Below, in pieces: positions 29,396 to 37,962 of a DNA stretch of 64,000 bases. Source of the DNA: Flavimaricola marinus (GTDB taxonomy: Bacteria; Pseudomonadota; Alphaproteobacteria; Rhodobacterales; Rhodobacteraceae); the NCBI RefSeq assembly GCF_900184895.1, contig NZ_FXZK01000001.1:1240001-1304000 (forward strand). Direction: 5' to 3'. A model generated the notes under the pieces. The model was not told where the DNA came from. It ran no database searches and saw only the letters and a list, made by a program, of their open reading frames with translations. Position numbers and translations under genes: made by a program. Positions within the stretch are counted from its first letter, which is position 1. Each line of letters starts with the position of its first letter.

Positions 29396-29424
29396 GATGT
29401 AAGGGTGCCATGCCACAGTGTCAA
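29396..29424 (-). promoter_or_regulatory. Putative secA promoter
   Basis: On the minus strand a perfect TTGACA (29419-29424) is followed after 17 bases by TACATC (29396-29401), or after 16 by TTACAT. The -35 is excellent and the -10 moderate. Transcription would start near 29390, giving a secA leader of about 100 bases. No secM-like leader frame stood out. Confidence 0.45.
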
Positions 29425-29462
29425 CGTCACGCACCTGTGTGACCGATCAAGGAACCGTTTGA

Positions 29463-30323
29463 ATGCTAAAATACACCGCTAGAGTTGCTGTCTTGTCCAT
29501 TGCCCTGTCTGCGGGCGGCTATGCGATGGCAGAGAGCCACTCGGAAGCGCCGGGCCCGAACACCGTCGTGGCCACCGTCAACGGCACCGAAATCACCCTC
29601 GGCCAGATGATCATCGCCCGCAGCCAGCTGCCGCCGCAGTATCAGCAACTGCCGCCGGATGTCCTGTTCAGCGGCGTCATGGATCAGTTGATCCAGCAGC
29701 AGGTTCTGGCCGACAGCCTCGAGGCCGATCCGGTGCGCGTCACCATCGCGCTTGAGAACGAGCGCCGCTCTCTGCTCGCCGGTGAAGTCATCAACACCAT
29801 CGTCGAGGGTGCCCTGACCGAAGAGGCGATTGAGCAGGTCTACAACGATCTGGTCGTCAGCGTCGGCCCGGCCAAGGAATTCAACGCCTCGCACATTCTC
29901 GTGGCCACCGAAGACGAGGCCAACGCCGTTCTCGCCCGCATCGACGCCGGCGAATCCTTTGAGGATCTGGCCCGCGAAGTTTCGACCGACATGGGCTCTG
30001 GCGCCAATGGCGGCAGCCTGGGCTGGTTCGGCCAAGGCATGATGGTCGCTCCGTTCGAGGAAGCCGTGATGTCGCTGGACGCCGGTGCGATGTCTGCCCC
30101 GGTTCAGACCCAGTTCGGCTGGCACATCATCGTTCTGAACGACACCCGCGAGCAGGAGGCTCCGTCGCTGGAGGACGTGCGCGAGGAGTTGGAGAACGAA
30201 GTGCGCAACAACGCCATCGAATCCCGTCTTGTCGAGCTGATGGACGCGGCAGATGTCGTCCGCCCCGAAGAAGGCGCTTTCGATCCGTCGATCCTGAGCA
30301 ACCTCGATTTGATTGCGGAGTAA
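29463..30323 (+). CDS. Periplasmic parvulin-type peptidyl-prolyl isomerase (PpiC/SurA-like)
   Basis: A 286-residue exported protein. A signal peptide occupies roughly residues 1-23 (hydrophobic core, GGYAMAES). An N-terminal helical region (residues 30-130) is followed by a parvulin isomerase domain near residues 135-235, with SHILVATEDEANAVLARI, LGWFGQGMMVAPFEEAVMSL and FGWHIIVLNDTREQ being diagnostic. It probably helps outer-membrane or secreted proteins fold. It is 6 bases ahead of argJ, so the two may be cotranscribed, and it is divergent from secA. The closest named homologue cannot be chosen from sequence alone. Confidence 0.87.
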   Translation: MLKYTARVAVLSIALSAGGYAMAESHSEAPGPNTVVATVNGTEITLGQMIIARSQLPPQYQQLPPDVLFSGVMDQLIQQQVLADSLEADPVRVTIALENERRSLLAGEVINTIVEGALTEEAIEQVYNDLVVSVGPAKEFNASHILVATEDEANAVLARIDAGESFEDLAREVSTDMGSGANGGSLGWFGQGMMVAPFEEAVMSLDAGAMSAPVQTQFGWHIIVLNDTREQEAPSLEDVREELENEVRNNAIESRLVELMDAADVVRPEEGAFDPSILSNLDLIAE

Positions 30324-30329
30324 CGCAGA

Positions 30330-31544
30330 ATGGCCGTTTCGCCCCTCGCCCCCGCGGCGTTTCCTGACCTGCCGGTGATCCAAGGCGTTCGCTTTGCCGC
30401 CGTTGAGGCCGGTGTCCGGTACAAGAACCGCACCGACCTCATGCTTGCCGAGTTGTGCGAAGGCACAACGGTGGCGGGCGTCTACACGACTTCGGCCACG
30501 CGCTCTGCTGCGGTGCGTGACTGTCAGGACAAGACCGGCGGTGTCGATCAGGGCCGGGCGGCGTTTCTGGTCAATTCCGGCAATTCGAACGCCTTTACCG
30601 GACAGGCCGGTGACGAGGCCGTGCAGGCGATCTGTGCCGCTGCGGCCGAGACCCTGGGCATCGATGCCTCGCGCATCTTTACCTCGTCGACCGGCGTGAT
30701 CGGCGAGCCAATGAAATACGAGCGTATCGTCGATGCCCTGCCCAAACTGTCGGATGCATTGAGCGACACCGCCATCGATGCCGCCGCCCGTGCCATCATG
30801 ACGACGGACACCTTCCCCAAGGGTGCCGCCGCCGAGATCACCGTCGACGGCCAGACCGTCCGCATTGCGGGCATTGCCAAGGGATCGGGCATGATCGCGC
30901 CCGATATGGCGACGATGCTGGTCTATATCTTTACCGATGCAAAGATCGGCTATCGCGATTTGCAGGGCATGTTGAGCCACTTCACCGACCGGACCTTCAA
31001 CTGCATCACCGTCGATAGCGATACCTCCACGTCGGACACTCTGCTGATGGCGGCCACCGGCGCATCGGGTGTGGATGTGACGGGCAACAGCTCCTTCAAC
31101 AGCGCGCTTGAGGCGCTGATGCTGAACCTTGCTCATCAGGTCGTGCGCGACGGCGAAGGTGCCACGAAGTTCGTCGAGGTCCGTGTCAGCGGTGCGGCCG
31201 ACGATGCCGATGCCCGCAAGGTCGCAATGGCCATCGCCAATTCGCCGCTCGTCAAGACGGCCATCGCTGGTGAAGACCCCAACTGGGGTCGCATCGTCAT
31301 GGCCGTTGGCAAATCCGGCGCCGAGGCCGACCGCGACAAGCTGACGATCCGGTTCGGAGACATGCTGGTCGCCGAGAATGGCTGGGTATCGTCGAAATAC
31401 GTCGAGGACGACGCCGCCGCCTATATGAAGGGCCAGGAGATCGTGATCGACCTCGACATGGGCCTTGGCGAAGGCATTTCGAACGTCTGGACCTGCGATC
31501 TGACCCACCGGTATATCGACATCAACGCCGACTACCGGTCGTGA
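30330..31544 (+). CDS. argJ: Bifunctional glutamate N-acetyltransferase / amino-acid N-acetyltransferase
   Basis: A 404-residue ornithine acetyltransferase of the arginine pathway, which moves acetyl from N-acetylornithine to glutamate. The autocleavage site is in KGSGMIAPDMATMLVYI near residue 190, where Thr in ATML is the nucleophile after self-cleavage into two chains. The tail NWGRIVMAVGKSGA and the end DLTHRYIDINADYRS are typical of ArgJ. Whether it also acts on acetyl-CoA cannot be decided here. The stop overlaps the mutT GTG start (GTGA), so translation is coupled. Confidence 0.96.
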   Translation: MAVSPLAPAAFPDLPVIQGVRFAAVEAGVRYKNRTDLMLAELCEGTTVAGVYTTSATRSAAVRDCQDKTGGVDQGRAAFLVNSGNSNAFTGQAGDEAVQAICAAAAETLGIDASRIFTSSTGVIGEPMKYERIVDALPKLSDALSDTAIDAAARAIMTTDTFPKGAAAEITVDGQTVRIAGIAKGSGMIAPDMATMLVYIFTDAKIGYRDLQGMLSHFTDRTFNCITVDSDTSTSDTLLMAATGASGVDVTGNSSFNSALEALMLNLAHQVVRDGEGATKFVEVRVSGAADDADARKVAMAIANSPLVKTAIAGEDPNWGRIVMAVGKSGAEADRDKLTIRFGDMLVAENGWVSSKYVEDDAAAYMKGQEIVIDLDMGLGEGISNVWTCDLTHRYIDINADYRS

Positions 31545-31942
31545 CCAAGGTCGTTCTTGTCTCTGCCGTTGCGTTGATCGACGTGGATGGCCGGGTGCTG
31601 CTTGCGCAGCGCCCGGAAGGCAAATCCATGGCGGGCCTGTGGGAATTTCCGGGTGGCAAGGTCGAGCCGGGAGAGACCCCCGAAGCGGCCCTGATTCGCG
31701 AGCTGCACGAGGAATTGGGGATCAATACGTGGTCCTCCTGCCTCGCGCCCCTGACATTCGCCTCGCACAGCTATGACAGTTTCCACCTGCTGATGCCGCT
31801 GTTCGCCTGCCGTAGGTGGGAAGGCACCCCACAACCGCGCGAAGGACAGGTTCTAAAGTGGGCGCATGCGCGCGATTTGCGCGATTATCCGATGCCCCCT
31901 GCCGATATTCCGCTCATTCCCATTCTGCGCGACTGGCTTTAG
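31541..31942 (+). CDS. mutT: 8-oxo-dGTP diphosphatase (Nudix)
   Basis: A 133-residue Nudix hydrolase. The Nudix box GX5EX7REUXEEXGU is complete: GGKVEPGETPEAALIRELHEELGI near residues 36-60. The short length and the LLAQRPEGKSMAGLWEFPGGK lead-in match MutT, which removes oxidised dGTP to prevent mutation. The start is a GTG at 31541 overlapping the argJ stop. argJ-mutT pairs are known in alphaproteobacteria. Confidence 0.92.
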   Translation: MTKVVLVSAVALIDVDGRVLLAQRPEGKSMAGLWEFPGGKVEPGETPEAALIRELHEELGINTWSSCLAPLTFASHSYDSFHLLMPLFACRRWEGTPQPREGQVLKWAHARDLRDYPMPPADIPLIPILRDWL

Positions 31943-32007
31943 CGCATCGATTTTGGGCAGCTGCCCCGACGGGAACTTTGTTCACGAATCCTAAATAATG
32001 TGCGGAT

Positions 32008-32036
32008 TTGTAATGATTTATTCTCTTTTGTAAGCT
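32008..32036 (+). promoter_or_regulatory. Possible promoter of the small protein gene
   Basis: TTGTAA (32008-32013) and TAAGCT (32031-32036) are separated by 17 bases in an unusually AT-rich stretch. Transcription would begin near 32043, giving a short leader before the ATG at 32072. The match is moderate. Confidence 0.4.
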
Positions 32037-32071
32037 AAGTTTGTATCAACTTCGCAATCGGGGGCTTACGA

Positions 32072-32224
32072 ATGTTGCGCACGATCACACTGGGGAGCTG
32101 TGTTTCGGTCCAGGGCCTGTTGGTCCGCAATCTGGATAATGGGCGCGTCGTCATCCAAGTGGGTGACCGCACCTATGAGGGAATGCCGGTCAACGCGTCC
32201 GTCAAGCCGACCACTCTCAACTAA
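32072..32224 (+). CDS. Small 50-residue protein, function unknown
   Basis: A short frame of 50 codons starting MLRTITLGSCVSVQGL and ending SVKPTTLN. It has a GGGGG ribosome-binding site 7 bases upstream, an AT-rich promoter-like stretch before it and a strong terminator 27 bases after its stop, all signs of a real gene. From memory, similar tiny proteins lie upstream of infB in other Rhodobacterales. It has one cysteine, is not membrane-spanning and looks beta-rich. Nothing in it suggests an activity. Confidence 0.7.
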   Translation: MLRTITLGSCVSVQGLLVRNLDNGRVVIQVGDRTYEGMPVNASVKPTTLN

Positions 32225-32251
32225 TACTGCTGCTTTTGTCTGTTCAGACTG

Positions 32252-32281
32252 AAAAAGGGATGGCCCGCGCCATCCCTTTTT
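32252..32281. terminator. Bidirectional Rho-independent terminator
   Basis: An 8-base-pair stem GGGATGGC / GCCATCCC (32257-32264 with 32269-32276, loop of 4) flanked by five A on the left and five T on the right. It can end both the rightward small-protein transcript and the leftward infB operon transcript, whose stop lies at 32308. Confidence 0.9.
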
Positions 32282-32307
32282 GCATCGTTATATGAAGTGG
32301 TGAGCGA

Positions 32308-34797
32308 TCAGAGCGACCGCTCGACCGTTTCTCTTTCAAAGATCTCGATGACGTCATTGGGCCGGATGTCTTCGTAGGCCTCGAACGCCATGCCGCATTC
32401 CTGACCGGACTGCACCTCTGGCACCTCGTCCTTGAAACGCTTGAGCGTCTTGAGCGTGCCTTCGTGGATCACCACGTCGTCGCGCAGCAAGCGCACACCG
32501 GCGGAGCGACGTGCGACGCCTTCGGTGACCAGACAACCCGCGACACGGCCAACCCCGGAGACCTTGAAGACCTCCTGAATCTTGGCGTAGCCGATGAACT
32601 TTTCGCGAATCTCATCGGACAAGAGGCCCGAAGCGGCAGCTTTCACATCGTCAACGAGATCGTAGATCACGCTGTAGTAGCGGATCTCGATACCCTTCTG
32701 GTTCGCGGTTTGACGTGCCGAGGCGTTGGCCCGGACGTTGAAGCCGAACACGGGCGCACCGGACGCTTCGGCAAGGCCGATGTCGCTTTCGGTGATGGCA
32801 CCCACGCCGGAGTGCAGGACGCGCACGCGCACTTCGTCGTTGCCGATCTTTTCCATCGCCTGAACGATGGCTTCGGCGGAGCCTTGCACGTCGGCTTTGA
32901 CGAGGATCGGCAGCTCGGACACGTTCTGATCGTCCTTGGCCTTGGCCATCAACTGTTCAAGCGTGGTCGCGGCACCCAGAGCGGCGCGCTTTTCCTTGGC
33001 GGCCTTCTCGCGGTATTCCGCGATCTCGCGGGCCTGCGCCTCGGTCTCGACGACGTTCAGAACGTCACCGGCCTCGGGCGTGCCGTTCAAACCGAGCACC
33101 TCGACGGGCACGGACGGTGCCGCCTCGGTGACGCGGTCGCCCTTGTCGTCGATCAGCGCGCGGACCTTGCCCCACTTTTCACCCACGACGAAGATGTCGC
33201 CCTGGCGAAGCGTCCCCGACTGAACCAGCACCGTCGCAACCGGACCGCGGCCGACGTCGAGCTGAGCTTCGATCACGGCGCCCATTGCGGGCTTGTCGGG
33301 ATTGGCCTTGAGTTCGAGCAATTCGGACTGCAGTGCGATGTTCTCGAGAAGGTTGTCGAGGCCCTGCCCAGTGGTCGCGGACACTTCCACGTCCAGAACG
33401 TCACCGGACATCTTCTCGACGATCACTTCGTGCTGCAACAGATCGGTCCGCACCTTGTCCGCATTGGCGGCAGGCTTGTCGATCTTGTTGATCGCCACGA
33501 TCATCGGCACCTTGGCCGCCTTGGCGTGGTTGATCGCCTCGATGGTCTGCGGCATGACCGCATCGTCGGCAGCGACGACAAGCACCACGATGTCCGTCAC
33601 CTGAGCACCGCGAGCCCGCATCGACGTAAACGCCGCGTGGCCGGGTGTATCGAGGAAGGTCAGCAAAGTGCCGTTCACATCGACCTGATAGGCGCCGATG
33701 TGCTGCGTGATGCCGCCGGCTTCGCCGGACACGACCTTGGTCTTGCGGATCGCATCCAGAAGCGACGTCTTACCATGATCGACGTGGCCCATCACCGTGA
33801 TGATCGGCGGACGTGGCTGCAGATCTTCGGGCTTGTCGGGCGCCTGTTCGATGACCTGTTCCACGTCGGCATCGGACACCCGAACGACGGTGTGACCGAA
33901 TTCCTCGATGATCAGTTCGGCGGTGTCGGCGTCGATGGTCTGGTTCTGCGTCGCCATGATACCGTTGTTCATCAGCGCCTTGACCACATCGGAAACACGC
34001 TCAGCCATACGGTTGGCAAGCTCGCTCACGGTGATCGCCTCGGGCAGAGACACGTCGCGATAGACCTTTTCACGCTCGACATTCCCGCCCATCGCCTTCT
34101 GGCGAGCCCGGTCCTGTTTGCGCTTCATCGCGGCCATGGAACGCTGGCGGCCACCTTCGCGGCCCGACAGGGCGTCGTTCAGCGTCAGCTTGCCGCCGCG
34201 GCGACCGTCGCCCATGTCGCCCTTTGGCTTGGCGGATGTCTTGTCGTTGCGGTTGTCGCGCTCGCGGTCGACCTTGCGGGGATTGCCAGGTGCACGCAGC
34301 TGACCGGCCGGATCCTGCGCGACGGCAGGATCGGGTTCCGCAGCGGCGGCGGCACGACGGGCGGTTTCCTCGGCCTTGGCCTTCTTGCGTTCTTCTTCCT
34401 CGGCCTTGGCCTTGAGCGCCTCTTCGCGTTCCCGCTCTTCGGCTTCCTTGGCCTCCATCTCGGCACGACGGCGCTCGCGCTCGGCGGCGCGTTCCTTTTC
34501 CTCGGCTTCGCGGGCGGCGGCCTCTTCGGCTTCACGGGCGCGGGCCAGTGCCAGCGCCTTCATCCGACGCTCGAGTTCGACATCGGAGATGCCTGCGGGT
34601 CGTTTCGATGGGTCACCGGTCACTTGTGGCGCAGGCGTATTGGCCAAAGCACCCGGCTTTGGGACCACAACGCGCTTGCGCTTGGTTTCCACCACGACGT
34701 TCTTGGTACGCCCGTGGCTAAAGCTTTGCTTCACATTCCCGGGCCGGGAAGGTGCACCACGCAGACCAAGAGGTTTTTTGCCGTCGGTATCGCTCAT
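32308..34797 (-). CDS. infB: Translation initiation factor IF-2
   Basis: An 829-residue GTPase. The N-terminal 300 residues are a highly charged, Ala/Lys/Glu-rich region (with [18 protein letters not shown]), as in alphaproteobacterial IF-2, followed by a central GTP-binding domain with [12 protein letters not shown] near residues 333-344, [17 protein letters not shown] and NKIDKP, and the C-terminal fMet-tRNA-binding domains. It places initiator tRNA in the 30S complex. It is last in the leftward rimP-nusA-ylxR-infB operon, 5 bases after ylxR. The ATG at 34797 was preferred to an adjoining upstream TTG. Confidence 0.97.
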   Translation of the reverse strand: MSDTDGKKPLGLRGAPSRPGNVKQSFSHGRTKNVVVETKRKRVVVPKPGALANTPAPQVTGDPSKRPAGISDVELERRMKALALARAREAEEAAAREAEEKERAAERERRRAEMEAKEAEEREREEALKAKAEEEERKKAKAEETARRAAAAAEPDPAVAQDPAGQLRAPGNPRKVDRERDNRNDKTSAKPKGDMGDGRRGGKLTLNDALSGREGGRQRSMAAMKRKQDRARQKAMGGNVEREKVYRDVSLPEAITVSELANRMAERVSDVVKALMNNGIMATQNQTIDADTAELIIEEFGHTVVRVSDADVEQVIEQAPDKPEDLQPRPPIITVMGHVDHGKTSLLDAIRKTKVVSGEAGGITQHIGAYQVDVNGTLLTFLDTPGHAAFTSMRARGAQVTDIVVLVVAADDAVMPQTIEAINHAKAAKVPMIVAINKIDKPAANADKVRTDLLQHEVIVEKMSGDVLDVEVSATTGQGLDNLLENIALQSELLELKANPDKPAMGAVIEAQLDVGRGPVATVLVQSGTLRQGDIFVVGEKWGKVRALIDDKGDRVTEAAPSVPVEVLGLNGTPEAGDVLNVVETEAQAREIAEYREKAAKEKRAALGAATTLEQLMAKAKDDQNVSELPILVKADVQGSAEAIVQAMEKIGNDEVRVRVLHSGVGAITESDIGLAEASGAPVFGFNVRANASARQTANQKGIEIRYYSVIYDLVDDVKAAASGLLSDEIREKFIGYAKIQEVFKVSGVGRVAGCLVTEGVARRSAGVRLLRDDVVIHEGTLKTLKRFKDEVPEVQSGQECGMAFEAYEDIRPNDVIEIFERETVERSL

Positions 34798-34802
34798 CAA
34801 AC

Positions 34803-35435
34803 TTATGTATCCTTCATGGCGGGCGTATCCCCACCGTCTATCTCGCGTAATCCACGCAGCTTTGTGGCTTCCTCTACTACACGGTCGCTGAGTCCGCCAG
34901 ATGCGAGCGCGCCATGTATCACACTTTGCCGTCCGAATGCCAAACCCAATTCCTGAGCTGTCAAACAGCCGAAGTATCGCGCGCCTTCCGGCGTCCAGAG
35001 TTTGGTTTTGCCCCGCTCAGAGCCATCGCTGGCCTGGACTAATACTCGCACACGGCCACGGGGCGGGCCGTTTGCAAGCCATGCTTTTACCTTCTCGAAC
35101 CCACAAACTGCAAGCCCTGCCTTTCGGGCCATTGCAATCAGGTCCACCACGCGCCGTGCCAGCTGTTTCTCGACTTCGTCGATCAGCCCTTCCGGCACAG
35201 TCACATTGGCCTTTGCCGAGCGGGCGAACTGGCCTTTGCCGGCCTTGTCCAGGACCGCGCGGTTGGACGTGACCCACATACCACGGCCGGGCAATTTGCC
35301 CAAGATGTCAGGCACGACCTGATTCTCTGGCCCGACGACAAACCGGATCAGCCCAGCCTTCGGCTGGACCTCACCTGTGACGATGCATCGCCGCTCCGGG
35401 CCGTCCTGTTCGGTATGTTTGCCCCCACGGGTCAT
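34803..35435 (-). CDS. RNA-binding protein YlxR fused to L7Ae-like domain
   Basis: A 210-residue protein with two RNA-binding modules. Residues 14-90 are the YlxR/DUF448 domain ([20 protein letters not shown] and the [16 protein letters not shown] segment). The second half (residues 95-210) resembles the L7Ae/L30e/S12e/Gadd45 fold ([20 protein letters not shown]). In Firmicutes these are separate genes of the nusA-infB operon (ylxR and ylxQ), whereas alphaproteobacteria often fuse them. The exact RNA target is unknown. It lies between nusA (24 bases) and infB (5 bases). Confidence 0.87.
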   Translation of the reverse strand: MTRGGKHTEQDGPERRCIVTGEVQPKAGLIRFVVGPENQVVPDILGKLPGRGMWVTSNRAVLDKAGKGQFARSAKANVTVPEGLIDEVEKQLARRVVDLIAMARKAGLAVCGFEKVKAWLANGPPRGRVRVLVQASDGSERGKTKLWTPEGARYFGCLTAQELGLAFGRQSVIHGALASGGLSDRVVEEATKLRGLREIDGGDTPAMKDT

Positions 35436-35459
35436 GTGCGCGGTTTCGGAGACCTGAGA

Positions 35460-37079
35460 TCAGGCCCCCGCCTCCTCTGTTTCTTCGCCTTCTTCGGCGC
35501 CTTCGTCGGCTGCTTCGAGTTCGGCGGGATCAACCCAGCCGAGCATCACGCGCGCGGTCATCACGAGGTCCTGGGCTTCCTCCAGGCTCATCTCGAATTT
35601 CTCGAGCACACCGTCGTCCTTGGTGCGTACGCCGTCCACGGTGGTCCAGCCGCCGGCCAGTTCCCAGTCGGCGCAGGTGGCGAAATCCTCGAGCGTCTTG
35701 ACGCCGTCTTCGGCCAGAGCCTCGATCATCTGCGGTGTCAGGCCGGCAAAATTCACGAGGCTGTCTTCGACACCCAATTCGCGGGCGTGATCCAGTGCCT
35801 TCTTGTTCATCGCCTCGAGGTGATCGCGGGCGCGGGCCTGCAATTCGCTGGCAGTGCCTTCGTCTACGCCATCGATGACGAGCAGTTCGTCAGCCTCGAC
35901 ATAGGCCACTTCTTCGAGGTTGGTGAACCCTTCCGCGACCAGAAGCTGGGCAAAGAATTCGTCCAGATCCAGCGTGTCCATGAACAGCTTGGTCCGGGTT
36001 TCGAACTCGGCCTGACGACGCTTGGATTCCTCTTCCTCGGTCATGATGTCGATGTCGAGCCCGGTGAGCTGCGATGCCAGACGCACGTTCTGACCCCGAC
36101 GGCCGATGGCCAGCGAGAGCTGCTCTTCGGGCACCACGACTTCGATCCGCTCGGCGTCTTCGTCGAAGACCACCTTGGAGACTTCGGCAGGCTGAAGCGC
36201 GTTGACGAGGAAGGTCGGCATGTCCTCGTTCCACGGGATGATGTCGATCTTTTCGCCCTGAAGCTCGTTGACGACGGCCTGTACACGGCTGCCGCGCATA
36301 CCGACGCAGGCACCGACGGGGTCGATGGAGCCGTCGTAGCTGATCACGGCGATCTTTGCGCGCGAGCCCGGATCGCGGGCGACGGCCTTGATCTCGATGA
36401 TGCCGTCATAGATTTCCGGCACTTCCATCTTGAACAGAGCGGCCATGAATTCCGGTGCGGTCCGCGACAGGAAGATCTGCGGGCCACGCTGTTCGCGGCG
36501 CACGTCCTTGATGAAGCAGCGGATGCGGTCGCCGGGGCGATAGGCTTCGCGGCCGATCTTTTCGTTGCGGCGCAGGATCGCTTCGCCGGCGCCCACATCG
36601 ACGATGACGTTGCCGTATTCTTCGCGCTTGACGGTGGCGTTGATGATCGTGCCGGCGCGGTCCTTGAACTCTTCGTACTGGCGATCACGCTCGGCTTCGC
36701 GGACCTTTTGCAGGATCACCTGCTTGGCCGATTGCGCTGCGATGCGGCCCAGCTCGACGGGCGGGACTTCTTCGACGAAGGTGTCGCCGACAGCCGGATC
36801 GGCCATGTATTGCTTGGCCTGCTCGACGGTGAATTCGGCCTGATAGTTCTCGAGCTCTTCGTCCTCGACCACGGTGCGGACGCGGGTGAACGTGGCTTTG
36901 CCGGTCTTGCGATCAATCGCGACGCGGATATCCATTTCGGCGCCGTAGCGCGACTTGGCGGCGCGGGCGAGGCTTTCTTCCATCGCTTCGACGACCAAGT
37001 TGGGGTCGATCATCTTTTCGCGGGCCACGGCCTCGGCGGTTTGCAACAGTTCAAGCTGGTTGGCGGATGTGATTGCCAT
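35460..37079 (-). CDS. nusA: Transcription termination/antitermination factor NusA
   Basis: A 539-residue RNA polymerase-binding protein. An N-terminal domain (residues 1-130) is followed by S1 (about 135-200, GTIINATVKREEYGNVIVDVG), two KH domains (about 230-345, with GACVGMRGSRVQAVVNEL and LAIGRRGQNVRLASQLTG) and C-terminal helix-hairpin-helix repeats (ARELGVEDSLVNFAGLTPQMIEALAEDG), ending in an acidic tail. It controls pausing, Rho-dependent and intrinsic termination. It is second in the operon and starts right at the rimP stop. Confidence 0.97.
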   Translation of the reverse strand: MAITSANQLELLQTAEAVAREKMIDPNLVVEAMEESLARAAKSRYGAEMDIRVAIDRKTGKATFTRVRTVVEDEELENYQAEFTVEQAKQYMADPAVGDTFVEEVPPVELGRIAAQSAKQVILQKVREAERDRQYEEFKDRAGTIINATVKREEYGNVIVDVGAGEAILRRNEKIGREAYRPGDRIRCFIKDVRREQRGPQIFLSRTAPEFMAALFKMEVPEIYDGIIEIKAVARDPGSRAKIAVISYDGSIDPVGACVGMRGSRVQAVVNELQGEKIDIIPWNEDMPTFLVNALQPAEVSKVVFDEDAERIEVVVPEEQLSLAIGRRGQNVRLASQLTGLDIDIMTEEEESKRRQAEFETRTKLFMDTLDLDEFFAQLLVAEGFTNLEEVAYVEADELLVIDGVDEGTASELQARARDHLEAMNKKALDHARELGVEDSLVNFAGLTPQMIEALAEDGVKTLEDFATCADWELAGGWTTVDGVRTKDDGVLEKFEMSLEEAQDLVMTARVMLGWVDPAELEAADEGAEEGEETEEAGA

Positions 37080-37711
37080 CAGTGGATCTCCCCTTTGCGC
37101 GGCTTCGCGCGATCATCATCGTCATCGTCATCGTCACCATCAATGATGGTTTGCACTTCGTCGAATTGAGCCTCGTCGATCTGGCCCTTGTCCTTGCGAC
37201 CGCGCAGAACCTCGCGGATCAGCTCGTCGGTGAGGACAAGTTTGGCGTCGCTCAGCCATTCGAATTTCAGGCCGATCGTCAGATCCTGCCCGTGTTCGTC
37301 GATCTCGATCAGAACCTCCTCGCCTTCGGTTCCGACCAGCTCGCCTTTGAACCGGCGGCGGCCGCCGATCATTTCGGTCGTCTCGAGCTTGGCCTCGTTG
37401 CCCGCCCACAGATCAAAGTCCTTGAGCCGGGTCAGCGGCCGGTCGATGCCGGGACTGGAGATCTCCAGCGTGTAGGCTTCGACGATCGGATCCTCGACGT
37501 CCAGCACGGCGGAAACGGCGGTGGAAATGGTGGCGCATTCATCGACTTCGATGCCGCCGTCGGGCCGCTGGGCCATGATTTGCAGGATGCTGTCCTTGCC
37601 GGTCATCAACCGCACCCGCACCAGTTCGAACCCGAGATCCTCGATCACGGGTTGGACGATGTCGGCGATGCGGCGGTCGATGGCCGCTTTGGCGATAAGG
37701 TCGTTAGACAT
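37079..37711 (-). CDS. rimP: Ribosome maturation factor RimP
   Basis: A 210-residue protein needed for 30S subunit maturation. The N-terminal alpha-beta domain ends near [19 protein letters not shown] (residues 90-115), a strong family signature, and an SH3-like domain follows. The C-terminus has an extra tail with eight consecutive aspartates, absent from E. coli RimP. The ATG at 37711 was chosen; the frame continues 48 codons upstream but that part spans the terminator-like hairpin and lacks family similarity. Its stop overlaps the nusA start by one base, so the two are coupled. Confidence 0.92.
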   Translation of the reverse strand: MSNDLIAKAAIDRRIADIVQPVIEDLGFELVRVRLMTGKDSILQIMAQRPDGGIEVDECATISTAVSAVLDVEDPIVEAYTLEISSPGIDRPLTRLKDFDLWAGNEAKLETTEMIGGRRRFKGELVGTEGEEVLIEIDEHGQDLTIGLKFEWLSDAKLVLTDELIREVLRGRKDKGQIDEAQFDEVQTIIDGDDDDDDDDRAKPRKGEIH

Positions 37712-37743
37712 TGGCTCTTTCGCTAGGCTTGAGTCGCAGGCAC

Positions 37744-37766
37744 AAAAAAACGGGCGCGCGGCCCGT
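37744..37766 (-). terminator. Intrinsic terminator / attenuator in the rimP leader
   Basis: On the minus strand a 6-base-pair GC-rich stem (ACGGGC / GCCCGT, loop of 5) is followed by seven T, a standard Rho-independent terminator. It lies only 32 bases before the rimP ATG, too close for a promoter between them, and downstream of a promoter at 37820-37848. It therefore sits inside the leader of the rimP-nusA-ylxR-infB mRNA. It may work as an attenuator of this operon. Confidence 0.75.
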
Positions 37767-37819
37767 GAAAATTTCCGGTGGGCGCTGGGGGTGGAGGCCA
37801 GCACGCCGCTGTTGATCTG

Positions 37820-37848
37820 CATATAGGGAAAGCCGGTCGAGTCTGCAA
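37820..37848 (-). promoter_or_regulatory. Promoter of the rimP-nusA-ylxR-infB operon
   Basis: On the minus strand TTGCAG (37843-37848) and TATATG (37820-37825) are separated by 17 bases. The expected start near 37813 gives a leader of about 100 bases containing the intrinsic terminator at 37744-37766 before the rimP ATG at 37711. Confidence 0.65.
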
Positions 37849-37962
37849 GCGCCATGATTCCGGGCGTGGATTATGCGTCGGTATCGCGTCGGTATGGCGT
37901 AGGTGCGGTTTTCGGCGTTTGCGCCGAGTTGACGATCAGACCACGAGATGTTGTGCTTGCCG

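Noticed and set aside
31955-31966. Perfect 12-base palindrome GGGCAGCTGCCC after mutT
   Set aside because: It could form a short stem but has no loop and no T-tract, so it is not called a terminator.
37712-37855. In-frame 48-codon extension of rimP
   Set aside because: It includes the -10 region and terminator stem and has no similarity to RimP; the ATG at 37711 is the natural start.
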